In this document: positions 1 through 5,378 of the stretch, piece after piece | Numbering within the stretch: position 1 is the first letter of the stretch | Layout of the letters: the number at the start of each line of letters is the position of its first letter | DNA from: a candidate division GN15 bacterium | GTDB lineage: Bacteria > Zixibacteria > MSB-5A5 > GN15 > FEB-12 | Reading direction: 5' to 3' | NCBI GenBank assembly: GCA_014729205.1 | Contig: WJKG01000238.1 | Location: 1-5,378, forward strand | DNA: 5,378 nucleotides | Translations under genes and position numbers: made by a program | The notes under the pieces: model-generated | The model's database searches: none | What the model was told of the DNA's origin: nothing | Seen by the model: the letters and a program-made list of their open reading frames with translations, nothing else

Positions 1-222
1 CACCTGCTTGATCGGCTCTACCATGAACCTCCATCGGTAGGCACGCTGGTACATGGCTAGCACAACCAGCGCGATATTGGGGATCAATAGCAGATAGTTA
101 GCCGCTTGAAGCGCCCGCCAGAGTTCGCTGAAGTCGATATTGCGAAACAACGCCCACATCACCAAACCGGAAACGAGGACTCCGACGGTCAACGAGAGAA
201 ATTTACGCTGGTTCTTGGTCAT
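1..222 (-). CDS. Flippase-like / LPG-synthase transmembrane-domain protein, N-terminal part (runs off left edge)
   Basis: The frame is open for 74 codons from an ATG at 220-222 to the edge, so only the N-terminus is present. The ATG overlaps the stop of the upstream glycosyltransferase as ATGA. There is no clear Shine-Dalgarno sequence, which fits translational coupling and supports this start. The translation begins MTKNQRKFLSLTVG. A hydrophobic segment lies at about residues 8-26, then an amphipathic stretch with FRNIDFSELWRAL, a second hydrophobic segment at about 43-58, and then AYRWRFMVEP at 61-70. This order (short basic N-terminus, first membrane span, short 'D-x-x-E-L' stretch, second span, R-W-R with a following proline) is typical of the polytopic family annotated as lysylphosphatidylglycerol synthase transmembrane region or flippase-like (PF03706/UPF0104). 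Members are inner-membrane proteins, often encoded beside glycosyltransferases, and most have no proven function. Calling it a lipid-linked-sugar transporter here is inference from context. The rest of the gene is needed to confirm the family. Confidence 0.72.
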   Translation of the reverse strand, partial: MTKNQRKFLSLTVGVLVSGLVMWALFRNIDFSELWRALQAANYLLLIPNIALVVLAMYQRAYRWRFMVEPIKQV

Positions 223-1334
223 TGCTGGCTATTAACGGTATTTTCAAGCAAGAGTTCAAGCTTCTTTGCAGCGTCGTCCCAATCAAATGTGTCGGCCCAG
301 GCAAGCGCGCCACGCCGCAGGTTTCCCTGCAACTCACTGTCTGACAAAACGTTTACGAGCTGTTGCGCGAGCTGATCGATGTTGCCGTACTCATACAGAA
401 ACCCGGACACTCCGGGCTTGACCGAATCACGAAGCCCCGGTGAGTCCGCCGCAACTACCGGCGTACCAACCGCGTTCGCCTCTGTATTGGTAAGCCCCCA
501 TCCCTCGCGGGGCGATGGCAGCACGATGACATGCGCCTTACGCATCCGCTCCACTTTGTTCTCCTGTGTCACGAAACCGGGAAACTCAACGTCATTGTTG
601 ACCTTGAGCATCTCCGCCTGGCGCTTGAGCGCAGGCAGGTAATCACCGGCTCCAACAACCATCAGCCGCGCCCCCGGCACCTTCTCCTGCACCCTCGGTA
701 GCGCCGATATGATATGCTGTATCGACTTGTACTTCTTCACGCGGCCCAGGTAGAGAATAGTCGGCCGGTCATACTTGGCGACATCCGGATCGAACGCATA
801 CAGGTTGCGATCAATGCCGCTGTAAATCGTCGATATGTCAGACTTGGGTACGCCGCGCTCGATAAGATCCTGCGCGGTGGACTCCGACACTACATTGAAA
901 TGCAACCCTCGGTAAACGGAAACCAATGGTTTCTCCAACAGATAGACATAAGCCGCGAGCACGAAATTGGTCTCACGGAACACGGTAGTGGAGAACAGAT
1001 GGTTTATCAGTACTACGGTCTTGATGTCGGTGTACAGCGGCGTATAGAATGGCACTTTGTTGATGTTCTCGATCAGGACGTCAAACCGTTCATTCCGTAA
1101 CAAACGTCTGAGGTGGAAGGGAACGACCAGGTTGAAGTTGTACCTGAAGCCGAAACGCAGAATGCGTACTCCCTCGATCTCTTCCTCTGGCACCGATCCG
1201 GACCACCCGGAGCAAACCAGCGTTACGTGATGACCGAGCTTGACCAGCCGGCGCAGCAACTCCTCCAGATGAACCTCTGCCCCGCCCGAATAGGGGTTCT
1301 TCAGGTCATTCCAGTTCAGTGCCAGAATCCGCAT
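219..1334 (-). CDS. GT4-family glycosyltransferase (GT-B fold), 371 aa
   Basis: This is a probable cytosolic retaining glycosyltransferase that moves a sugar from a nucleotide-sugar donor to an unknown acceptor. The N-terminal Rossmann half opens MRILALNWNDLKNPYSGGAE; the GGAE loop at 17-20 is typical of acceptor-side domains in this family. The C-terminal donor half (about 190-345) begins with TILYLGRVKKYKS. It carries the E-x7-E signature at E277 and E285 (in PREGWGLTNTEA), followed by GTPVVAADSPGLRDSV and GVSGFLY, as expected for Glycos_transf_1 (PF00534). I see no signal peptide or membrane span, and 371 residues is a normal length. The ATG at 1332-1334 fits the family N-terminus and has GGAAG 8 bases upstream, at 1343-1347. 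The gene starts 29 bases inside the end of the DUF2723 gene, and its stop overlaps the next start (ATGA), so the three are probably co-translated. Sugar and acceptor cannot be deduced; the neighbours suggest envelope or protein glycosylation. Confidence 0.93.
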   Translation of the reverse strand: MRILALNWNDLKNPYSGGAEVHLEELLRRLVKLGHHVTLVCSGWSGSVPEEEIEGVRILRFGFRYNFNLVVPFHLRRLLRNERFDVLIENINKVPFYTPLYTDIKTVVLINHLFSTTVFRETNFVLAAYVYLLEKPLVSVYRGLHFNVVSESTAQDLIERGVPKSDISTIYSGIDRNLYAFDPDVAKYDRPTILYLGRVKKYKSIQHIISALPRVQEKVPGARLMVVGAGDYLPALKRQAEMLKVNNDVEFPGFVTQENKVERMRKAHVIVLPSPREGWGLTNTEANAVGTPVVAADSPGLRDSVKPGVSGFLYEYGNIDQLAQQLVNVLSDSELQGNLRRGALAWADTFDWDDAAKKLELLLENTVNSQQ

Positions 1335-4323
1335 TAGTCGCGCTTCCGTTGCTGTCGGATGGTTTGTTGAGCTCTCGTCTCACTTCCTGAAGCATCTGCT
1401 TGGCCATGTCGTCTTTCGGATTGTTCGCGATCCACTCGAGAAGCACGGTCTGCAAGGATGCAAAGTCCCCAGCCTCGTAATTGATGCGCAGCAGTTCGTC
1501 GAATGCCGGCCGGTAATCGGGACTACTGTCCAGCACCTGCTGGAACTCACGTTGTGCCTGCTCCAGATTGCCATTGGCCTGGTACGACCGGCCGAGCATA
1601 TAATGCATCTGATCGAACTCGGCGTATTCATTGGTCCTGACCAAATGCTCCAGCTTCGCCAGCTCACCCTGCTCAAGGTACAACGAAGCCAGATATCGTA
1701 CCATTCGATTAACATATGGCATGTGCTGCGTCGTGTATTCCATCAACTGGGTAGACCGAGCGAAATCACCGGACTTTTTCAATGAATCGGCTGTTAACAG
1801 AATCCCGTTAGCGTAGTTGTTCGTTACGCGAAGCGTGGTCTCGTCTTTGTAGACCTCAGGGTCGTTCAATGCGCGAACTCTGAACACTTCCGGATCTGTG
1901 AAGTAGTTATAGCAGTAATCAGGGTCTACCGTCCCGGTGGGCACTGCCTGTCGCTGGACACGCCAGGTCATACCGTGCAACACCAGAAGAGAATCGATCT
2001 GCTTGCCAAGGAATCGGCGGTAATCAGAGCTGACAGTAACCGAAAAGCCGACAGGCCGTGTGCCGAGCGCGCGGGCCAGTATGGCATCAACCAACTGCGA
2101 ACGTAGCTGGAAGACCCTCCCATCCGTTGTCCTGAAGGGACGCAGGTTGTCGATTTCATCATCGCTCCAGCCGAGCGGTACATCCATGTAGTTCTTCACC
2201 TGCTTGATGTACCACTGCGTATTGCCCAGCGACAGATTGACCACCGCCACATCCTCACGAATGCCGTACGCCTCCTGCAGGCACCAGAGAGGGAAGGTGT
2301 CATTGTCACCGAGGGTAAAGAGCACCGAATTCTCCTCGGCCGAGGACAACAGATTATTGGCATAGTCGTAGGGGATGTAGTTCCCACTTCGATCCGCAAA
2401 ATGGTAGTTGTTCGCCAGGGTAAACACCGGCAGGAGAAAGACAACAGATATCGCCCCAATAATGACCTTCCGAGGTCCATTCGAGAACTCAGCGACGGAC
2501 TCTCGCAGATACTGCACGGCCACCGCTAACCCTAAGCCGATAGCTAGACCGAACAGCATATAGCCCGGAGTGAAAAAGTAGTCACGGTCACGTACTTCGA
2601 GGTAGTCTATCCCCTGCAACTGACCAACCATGGTCCCATCGGAAAAGTTCATGTACAACACAAGGCCAACCGTGGACAGTAGCACCAGCAGGATCAACAA
2701 TATCCCCTGTCGGTGCCGTCGTCGTGCCACCTCCCAGAGCCCGAATATCCCCAGCAGCAGCGGGAAGACAAATCTCGGGCCTGACATCCCGTATTGCTCG
2801 TGGAAGAAATGCCAGAAACCCATTCGCTGGTAGTCTCCGAACTGGTTTTCCCACTGGCCGCGCCTGGTAAACATCCGCTCCGTCATCGACTCCGAACCGT
2901 ATTGCTTCCGCTCGAGGAAGGCGATAGTAGCCTCCAGACTGCGCGAGGGGTTGTTCTCGTTGATCATTGGATCTTCAGCAGATCGAATGGGAATAAACGC
3001 ATGTATTGAGAAGCCGAGCGCTGCCACCAGAACGATCATCACCCCCGTCTTCCATCCATGCATCTTCAGGACCAGTCCCATCACCAGATTGACGGCCGCC
3101 GCAATGATCATACCCCACATGAATGGCTTGAGCCCGACTATTATCAACGACACGCCCGCAAAGGCAACGAGAACAGGCCAATTGAGATGCCGACGGATCG
3201 CCACGGCGAGAATTGCGGCCAGAACCGCCGTCAGGAACAGGAAGGGACCGTAACCTTTGACGAGGTACAGGATGCCCTCCAGGATCACTGCCGCAATCAC
3301 GAATCCAGCCGGGGTGAGTATTTGCCGACGGATCTCGGCATCATCGGGGAGATCCTTGCGCCTTATGAGCAACAAGTACAAGGCAAACAGGGTGACGAGT
3401 ATCAGAGCGCTTCTCCCGAGAATCGCCAGGGTATCCAGTGCGGGTGACCCAAGGACCGACCGTCCCGCAAAGGCGTTGAGCCCCTCGCCAAACAGAGGCA
3501 GCACGGAAAGCAGAAACCCGAGCGCCACAATGTAGCTGGTACCGGAGATCCTCTCGAACGAAAACATATAGAAGAAGTAGAACACACCTACAACTACAAG
3601 GGGAACGTAGTATGGTATCTCACCCGGTTTGGATGAGAGCGCGAAGATCAGGTACAATTCCATGACGAAGAAAGCACCAATCGCAAACCAGACCCATGAA
3701 GGTGCATCTTTCTTCAGGATGAAGAACAGCCCGAGCACCGGGATCACCAGGAAGACCGTCATGTGAACGCCGATCCCCAGAAAAGCGATAAAGAACACGG
3801 CCAGCATGAACTGCTGAGCTCGGGGAGTACCCTGGGCCTCGCGATAACGCAGAGTCAGCCAGATCATGGCCATCATCAGCATCATCGACAATCCGTACAC
3901 CTCCGCCTCGACCGAGTTGTTCCAATTGGTCCGACTCCAGGCCAAAAAGAGCGCCCCCGCAACAGCTCCGGCGTAGGTCAGAAAACGCGAGACGACGCTG
4001 CGCGAATCGGTAAACCATGAGCGTAGTATCCTGACACCAACCAGGTAGGCAAACAGGGCGGCGAAGGAGGAACTGATCACGGACAGGAGATTGACCCGAA
4101 CGGCAACATCGGCCGCGATAGGTAAGATATAAAAGATACGTCCCAGGATGATGTACAGGGGCGTGCCCGGCGGATGAGGGATTCCCAGAACGGCGCTGGC
4201 AGCGATGAATTCGCCGCAATCCCACAGGGACACTGTCGGTGCTTTGGTCAGGTAGTAAACAACTAAAGCCGCCAGCCAGACGAACAGGCCGATGACGGCA
4301 TTGGTCCGGTCGAATCCTCTCAA
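1306..4323 (-). CDS. DUF2723/TMEM260-family membrane protein with C-terminal TPR-like domain; probable GT-C glycosyltransferase (protein O-mannosyltransferase type), 1005 aa
   Basis: The N-terminal 640 residues contain about 18 hydrophobic spans; the last third is soluble. Family hallmarks are visible: WDCGEF at 34-39 after the first span, PHPPGTPLY at 49-57, WNNSVEAEVYGL around 134-145, IPIRSAEDPMINENNP at 444-459, RDRDYFFTPG at 578-587 and GDNDTFPLWCLQE at 672-684. The acidic pair D35/E38 sits in the first extracytoplasmic loop, where GT-C enzymes usually place catalytic acids. Helical, TPR-like repeats occupy about 840-985 (for example YMLGRSYQANGNLEQAQREF), followed by a Ser/Asn-rich tail. 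Human TMEM260, with the same layout, is an ER protein O-mannosyltransferase; extending that activity to this protein is inference. Length is normal for bacterial members. The start is TTG at 4321-4323: an in-frame TAA lies 12 bases upstream with no start codon between, AAGGA sits 9 bases before it, and any later start would remove the first span or the WDCGEF motif. It leads a three-gene overlapping cluster. Confidence 0.9.
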   Translation of the reverse strand: MRGFDRTNAVIGLFVWLAALVVYYLTKAPTVSLWDCGEFIAASAVLGIPHPPGTPLYIILGRIFYILPIAADVAVRVNLLSVISSSFAALFAYLVGVRILRSWFTDSRSVVSRFLTYAGAVAGALFLAWSRTNWNNSVEAEVYGLSMMLMMAMIWLTLRYREAQGTPRAQQFMLAVFFIAFLGIGVHMTVFLVIPVLGLFFILKKDAPSWVWFAIGAFFVMELYLIFALSSKPGEIPYYVPLVVVGVFYFFYMFSFERISGTSYIVALGFLLSVLPLFGEGLNAFAGRSVLGSPALDTLAILGRSALILVTLFALYLLLIRRKDLPDDAEIRRQILTPAGFVIAAVILEGILYLVKGYGPFLFLTAVLAAILAVAIRRHLNWPVLVAFAGVSLIIVGLKPFMWGMIIAAAVNLVMGLVLKMHGWKTGVMIVLVAALGFSIHAFIPIRSAEDPMINENNPSRSLEATIAFLERKQYGSESMTERMFTRRGQWENQFGDYQRMGFWHFFHEQYGMSGPRFVFPLLLGIFGLWEVARRRHRQGILLILLVLLSTVGLVLYMNFSDGTMVGQLQGIDYLEVRDRDYFFTPGYMLFGLAIGLGLAVAVQYLRESVAEFSNGPRKVIIGAISVVFLLPVFTLANNYHFADRSGNYIPYDYANNLLSSAEENSVLFTLGDNDTFPLWCLQEAYGIREDVAVVNLSLGNTQWYIKQVKNYMDVPLGWSDDEIDNLRPFRTTDGRVFQLRSQLVDAILARALGTRPVGFSVTVSSDYRRFLGKQIDSLLVLHGMTWRVQRQAVPTGTVDPDYCYNYFTDPEVFRVRALNDPEVYKDETTLRVTNNYANGILLTADSLKKSGDFARSTQLMEYTTQHMPYVNRMVRYLASLYLEQGELAKLEHLVRTNEYAEFDQMHYMLGRSYQANGNLEQAQREFQQVLDSSPDYRPAFDELLRINYEAGDFASLQTVLLEWIANNPKDDMAKQMLQEVRRELNKPSDSNGSATNADSGTELE
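1343..1347 (-). promoter_or_regulatory. Ribosome binding site of the GT4 gene, inside the upstream coding region
   Basis: GGAAG on the minus strand lies 8 bases before the ATG at 1334. It falls within the last codons of the DUF2723 gene, so ribosomes finishing that gene pass over it. This supports the long 29-base coding overlap as real rather than a misplaced start. Confidence 0.55.
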
Positions 4324-4332
4324 GTGAACGTA

Positions 4333-4337
4333 TCCTT
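4333..4337 (-). promoter_or_regulatory. Ribosome binding site deciding the TTG start of the DUF2723 gene
   Basis: AAGGA on the minus strand lies 9 bases upstream of the TTG at 4323. An in-frame TAA stop overlaps it (4335-4337), so no earlier in-frame start is possible. Together these fix an uncommon TTG start codon. Confidence 0.65.
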
Positions 4338-4381
4338 ACCCTGGGCTATGTTGGCTTGTTGCGCTTCGGTCTCAAGGGGAG

Positions 4382-4409
4382 AATATAGGCAATCCTAAGC
4401 GGCTGTCCA
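4382..4409 (-). promoter_or_regulatory. Candidate sigma-70-like promoter for the DUF2723-GT4-membrane protein operon
   Basis: On the minus strand, TGGACA (4404-4409; five of six matches to TTGACA) is separated by 16 bases from TATATT (4382-4387; five of six matches to TATAAT). Transcription would start near 4375, giving a leader of roughly 50 bases before the TTG start, with AAGGA inside it. The -35 box lies within the downstream arm of the hairpin at 4397-4428, and the predicted start point is beyond the hairpin, so the new transcript would not carry it. If the organism is a true member of Bacteroidota, where the housekeeping sigma factor prefers TTTG and TAnnTTTG boxes, this match is less meaningful. 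Confidence 0.5.
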
Positions 4410-4428
4410 GTTTATTGAACAGCCGCTT
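4397..4428 (-). terminator. Hairpin after nusB, probable terminator or attenuator
   Basis: The stem is 13 base pairs with a 6-base loop (ATAAAC on the minus strand): 4397-4409 pairs with 4416-4428. The arms are built around AGCGGCTGT and ACAGCCGCT. One position is a G-U wobble in the minus-strand RNA but a C-A mismatch in the plus-strand RNA, so the fold favours the minus-strand transcript that would come from nusB. It begins 28 bases past the nusB stop. The run of U that follows a classical intrinsic terminator is weak here (the stem ends CUU, then AGGAUU), so termination may be inefficient or Rho-assisted; a role in stabilising the 3' end is also possible. Confidence 0.6.
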
Positions 4429-4455
4429 TCACATTGTCTCTGCTGACAGCGCCAC

Positions 4456-4875
4456 TCAAGCGTTTTTGACGCGTTTAGCGAACTGATCGAGAATGCCGTT
4501 GACAAATGCTGCTGATTCAGCCGTGGAGAAGCTCTTGGCCAGTTCGATCGCCTCGTTGATGATCACGCCAAGCGGAACGTCAGGGAAGCGCTCGATTTCA
4601 ATTAATGCCATGCGAAGGATCATCAGATCGATAATGGCAATGCGTTCCAGCCGCCAGTTCTCGGCCAGGTCGGAAATCTGCTGATCGGCCCAACCTCGGT
4701 GTTCCCACGTCGACAAAAAGAGCTCTCTTGCGAACTCTTCGTGCCGCTCGGAGAGGTCTTCGCCCTCGACAATGGAGCCAAACAACCGCGTGGGTTCATC
4801 CACCTCGGTCTCGGCAGCATACAACGCCTTGAGAACCAACTCCCGTGCCCGGCGTCTCTGGGTTGGTTGACTCAT
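4456..4875 (-). CDS. nusB: Transcription antitermination factor NusB, 139 aa
   Basis: NusB is a small all-helical cytosolic protein. With NusE (ribosomal protein S10) it binds boxA RNA and helps RNA polymerase through rRNA operons. Visible family features are the basic N-terminus RRRARELVLKALYA at 7-20 (the arginine-rich RNA-binding helix), NWRLERIAIIDLMILRMALIEI at about 73-94, the highly conserved VIINEAIELAKSFS at 104-117, and FVNGILDQFAKRV at 124-136. The length is normal. I place the start at the ATG at 4873-4875, giving MSQPTQRRRARE. An upstream in-frame start at 4932 would add 19 residues (MGRGRGG...) that lie entirely within ribH and match nothing in the family. The chosen ATG shares its A with the ribH stop (TGATG). 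Its Shine-Dalgarno sequence is poor (AAGG, about 12 bases away), so translation probably depends on ribosomes arriving from ribH. The arginine often found after the 'ID' of helix five is leucine here (L84), a tolerated variation. Confidence 0.95.
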   Translation of the reverse strand: MSQPTQRRRARELVLKALYAAETEVDEPTRLFGSIVEGEDLSERHEEFARELFLSTWEHRGWADQQISDLAENWRLERIAIIDLMILRMALIEIERFPDVPLGVIINEAIELAKSFSTAESAAFVNGILDQFAKRVKNA

Positions 4876-5345
4876 CAATCCAGCGCCTTGTACAGGTTGA
4901 TCATCTCGATTGCCGCCTCGGCCGCGTCCCACCCCTTGTTGCCGGCCTTGGTACCGGAACGCTCGACCGCCTGTTCCAGTGTATCAGCTGTCACCAGGCC
5001 ATAGATCACCGGAATGCCGGAATCCATGCCCAGTTTGGCGATTCCCTTGGCGGACTCGTTGGCGATATAGTTGAAATGCGGTGTGTCGCCTCGAACCACT
5101 GCTCCCAGACAGATTACGGCGTTGTAGTCGCCCGAGGAAGCCATCTTCTGCGCCGCGTAGGGTACCTCAAATGCCCCCGGCACCCAGGCCACCGAGATGT
5201 TCTCGGCGGAGCCGCCATGACGAACCAGGCAATCGATCGCGCCCTCGAGCAGCTTCTCCGTAAAGAAGTTGTTAAACCGGCTGACCACGATGCCAATCGA
5301 CACCCCGGAGGCATCCAATCGGCCTTCAAATCTCTTGTAATTCAC
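4875..5345 (-). CDS. ribH: 6,7-dimethyl-8-ribityllumazine synthase, 156 aa
   Basis: RibH condenses 5-amino-6-ribitylamino-uracil with 3,4-dihydroxy-2-butanone 4-phosphate to give lumazine, the penultimate step of riboflavin synthesis, in the cytosol, usually as a 60-subunit shell or smaller oligomer. The substrate-binding motifs are in order: SRFNNFFTEKLLEGA at 22-36, WVPGAFEVPYAA at 54-65, CLGAVVRGDTPHFNYIANE at 79-97 with the catalytic histidine at H90, GLVTADTLEQAVERSGTKAGNKG at 116-138, and AIEMINLYKAL near the end. The length equals the usual single-domain enzyme. I choose the GTG at 5343-5345 (MNYKRFEG) because GGAGG lies 5 bases upstream. The in-frame TTG at 5357, four codons earlier, would place that GGAGG inside the gene and leaves no convincing ribosome site of its own. 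The gene is followed directly by nusB, a common arrangement that couples riboflavin genes with this transcription factor. Confidence 0.96.
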   Translation of the reverse strand: MNYKRFEGRLDASGVSIGIVVSRFNNFFTEKLLEGAIDCLVRHGGSAENISVAWVPGAFEVPYAAQKMASSGDYNAVICLGAVVRGDTPHFNYIANESAKGIAKLGMDSGIPVIYGLVTADTLEQAVERSGTKAGNKGWDAAEAAIEMINLYKALD

Positions 5346-5350
5346 TGTAT

Positions 5351-5355
5351 CCTCC
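5351..5355 (-). promoter_or_regulatory. Ribosome binding site deciding the GTG start of ribH
   Basis: A full GGAGG on the minus strand lies 5 bases before the GTG at 5345. It overlaps the third base of the in-frame TTG at 5355-5357, making that TTG an unlikely initiator. Confidence 0.75.
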
Positions 5356-5363
5356 AATGCCTC

Positions 5364-5378
5364 TTACAGGGTCAGCAA
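5364..5378 (-). other. Possible last codons of an upstream gene
   Basis: On the minus strand the first 15 bases entering the window read Leu-Leu-Thr-Leu-stop, with TAA at 5364-5366, only 18 bases before the ribH start. That spacing fits an operon partner, and in many bacteria a ribBA-type gene (GTP cyclohydrolase II / dihydroxybutanone phosphate synthase) precedes ribH. Four residues are far too few to identify it, and chance is a real alternative. Confidence 0.3.

Noticed and set aside
714..1100. A 128-codon plus-strand open frame antisense to the GT4 gene
   Set aside because: It is opposite a clear glycosyltransferase, has no recognisable motif and no convincing ribosome site. The other plus-strand frames (for example 3058-3447) fail for the same reasons.
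3620..4225. A 201-codon open frame on the minus strand inside the DUF2723 gene
   Set aside because: It lies wholly within the well-supported 1005-residue frame. Its translation is rich in Arg, Ser, Cys and Gly without any recognisable domain, as expected of an out-of-frame shadow.
4324..4455. A small RNA or small protein gene in the intergenic gap
   Set aside because: The 132 bases are adequately explained by the hairpin, the promoter candidate and a short leader. I see no open frame with a ribosome site and no second structured element.
4876..4932. A 19-residue N-terminal extension of NusB
   Set aside because: The extra residues overlap ribH and are a Gly/Arg-rich out-of-frame reading. NusB homologues begin close to the RRRARE segment, and the TGATG junction gives a natural coupled start.
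5346..5378. An FMN riboswitch upstream of ribH
   Set aside because: Only 33 bases lie upstream of the gene, too few for the roughly 100-base RFN element. The close upstream stop codon also suggests ribH is internal to an operon.

Overview
This window is one strand-coherent stretch of bacterial chromosome: every gene I can support reads on the minus strand, so transcription runs from the right edge to the left. Coding density is very high. The only real gap is 132 bases, and I see no RNA genes, insertion sequences, CRISPR arrays or long repeats. The organism is most likely a member of the Fibrobacterota-Chlorobiota-Bacteroidota (FCB) assemblage or a related uncultured phylum such as Zixibacteria. 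That guess rests on the large DUF2723 protein, common there, and on a base composition that looks a little above half G+C by eye. No ribosomal gene is present to confirm it.

Right part (about 4456-5378): a housekeeping pair, ribH (lumazine synthase, riboflavin pathway) followed by nusB (transcription antitermination and rRNA processing). Their stop and start codons share one base (TGATG). Five codons ending in TAA at the right edge suggest that another gene ends just upstream of ribH.

Middle gap (4324-4455): it holds a 13-pair hairpin that probably ends or attenuates the ribH-nusB transcript. A good sigma-70-like promoter overlaps the hairpin's downstream arm and points into the next operon.

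Left part (1-4323): three tightly coupled genes. First is a 1005-residue polytopic membrane protein of the DUF2723/TMEM260 family (GT-C type, probable protein O-mannosyltransferase) with a TPR-like C-terminal domain. Next is a cytosolic GT4 glycosyltransferase whose start lies 29 bases inside the first gene. Last is the N-terminal 74 codons of a membrane protein resembling the lysylphosphatidylglycerol-synthase transmembrane/flippase-like family, which starts at an ATGA overlap and runs off the left edge. Together they look like part of a cell-envelope or secreted-protein glycosylation module: a soluble enzyme building sugar structures, a membrane enzyme using a lipid-linked sugar, and a multi-spanning protein of possible lipid-handling role. 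The substrate and glycan cannot be read from this sequence.

Most of the window is ordinary. The glycosylation operon is the part worth following up.
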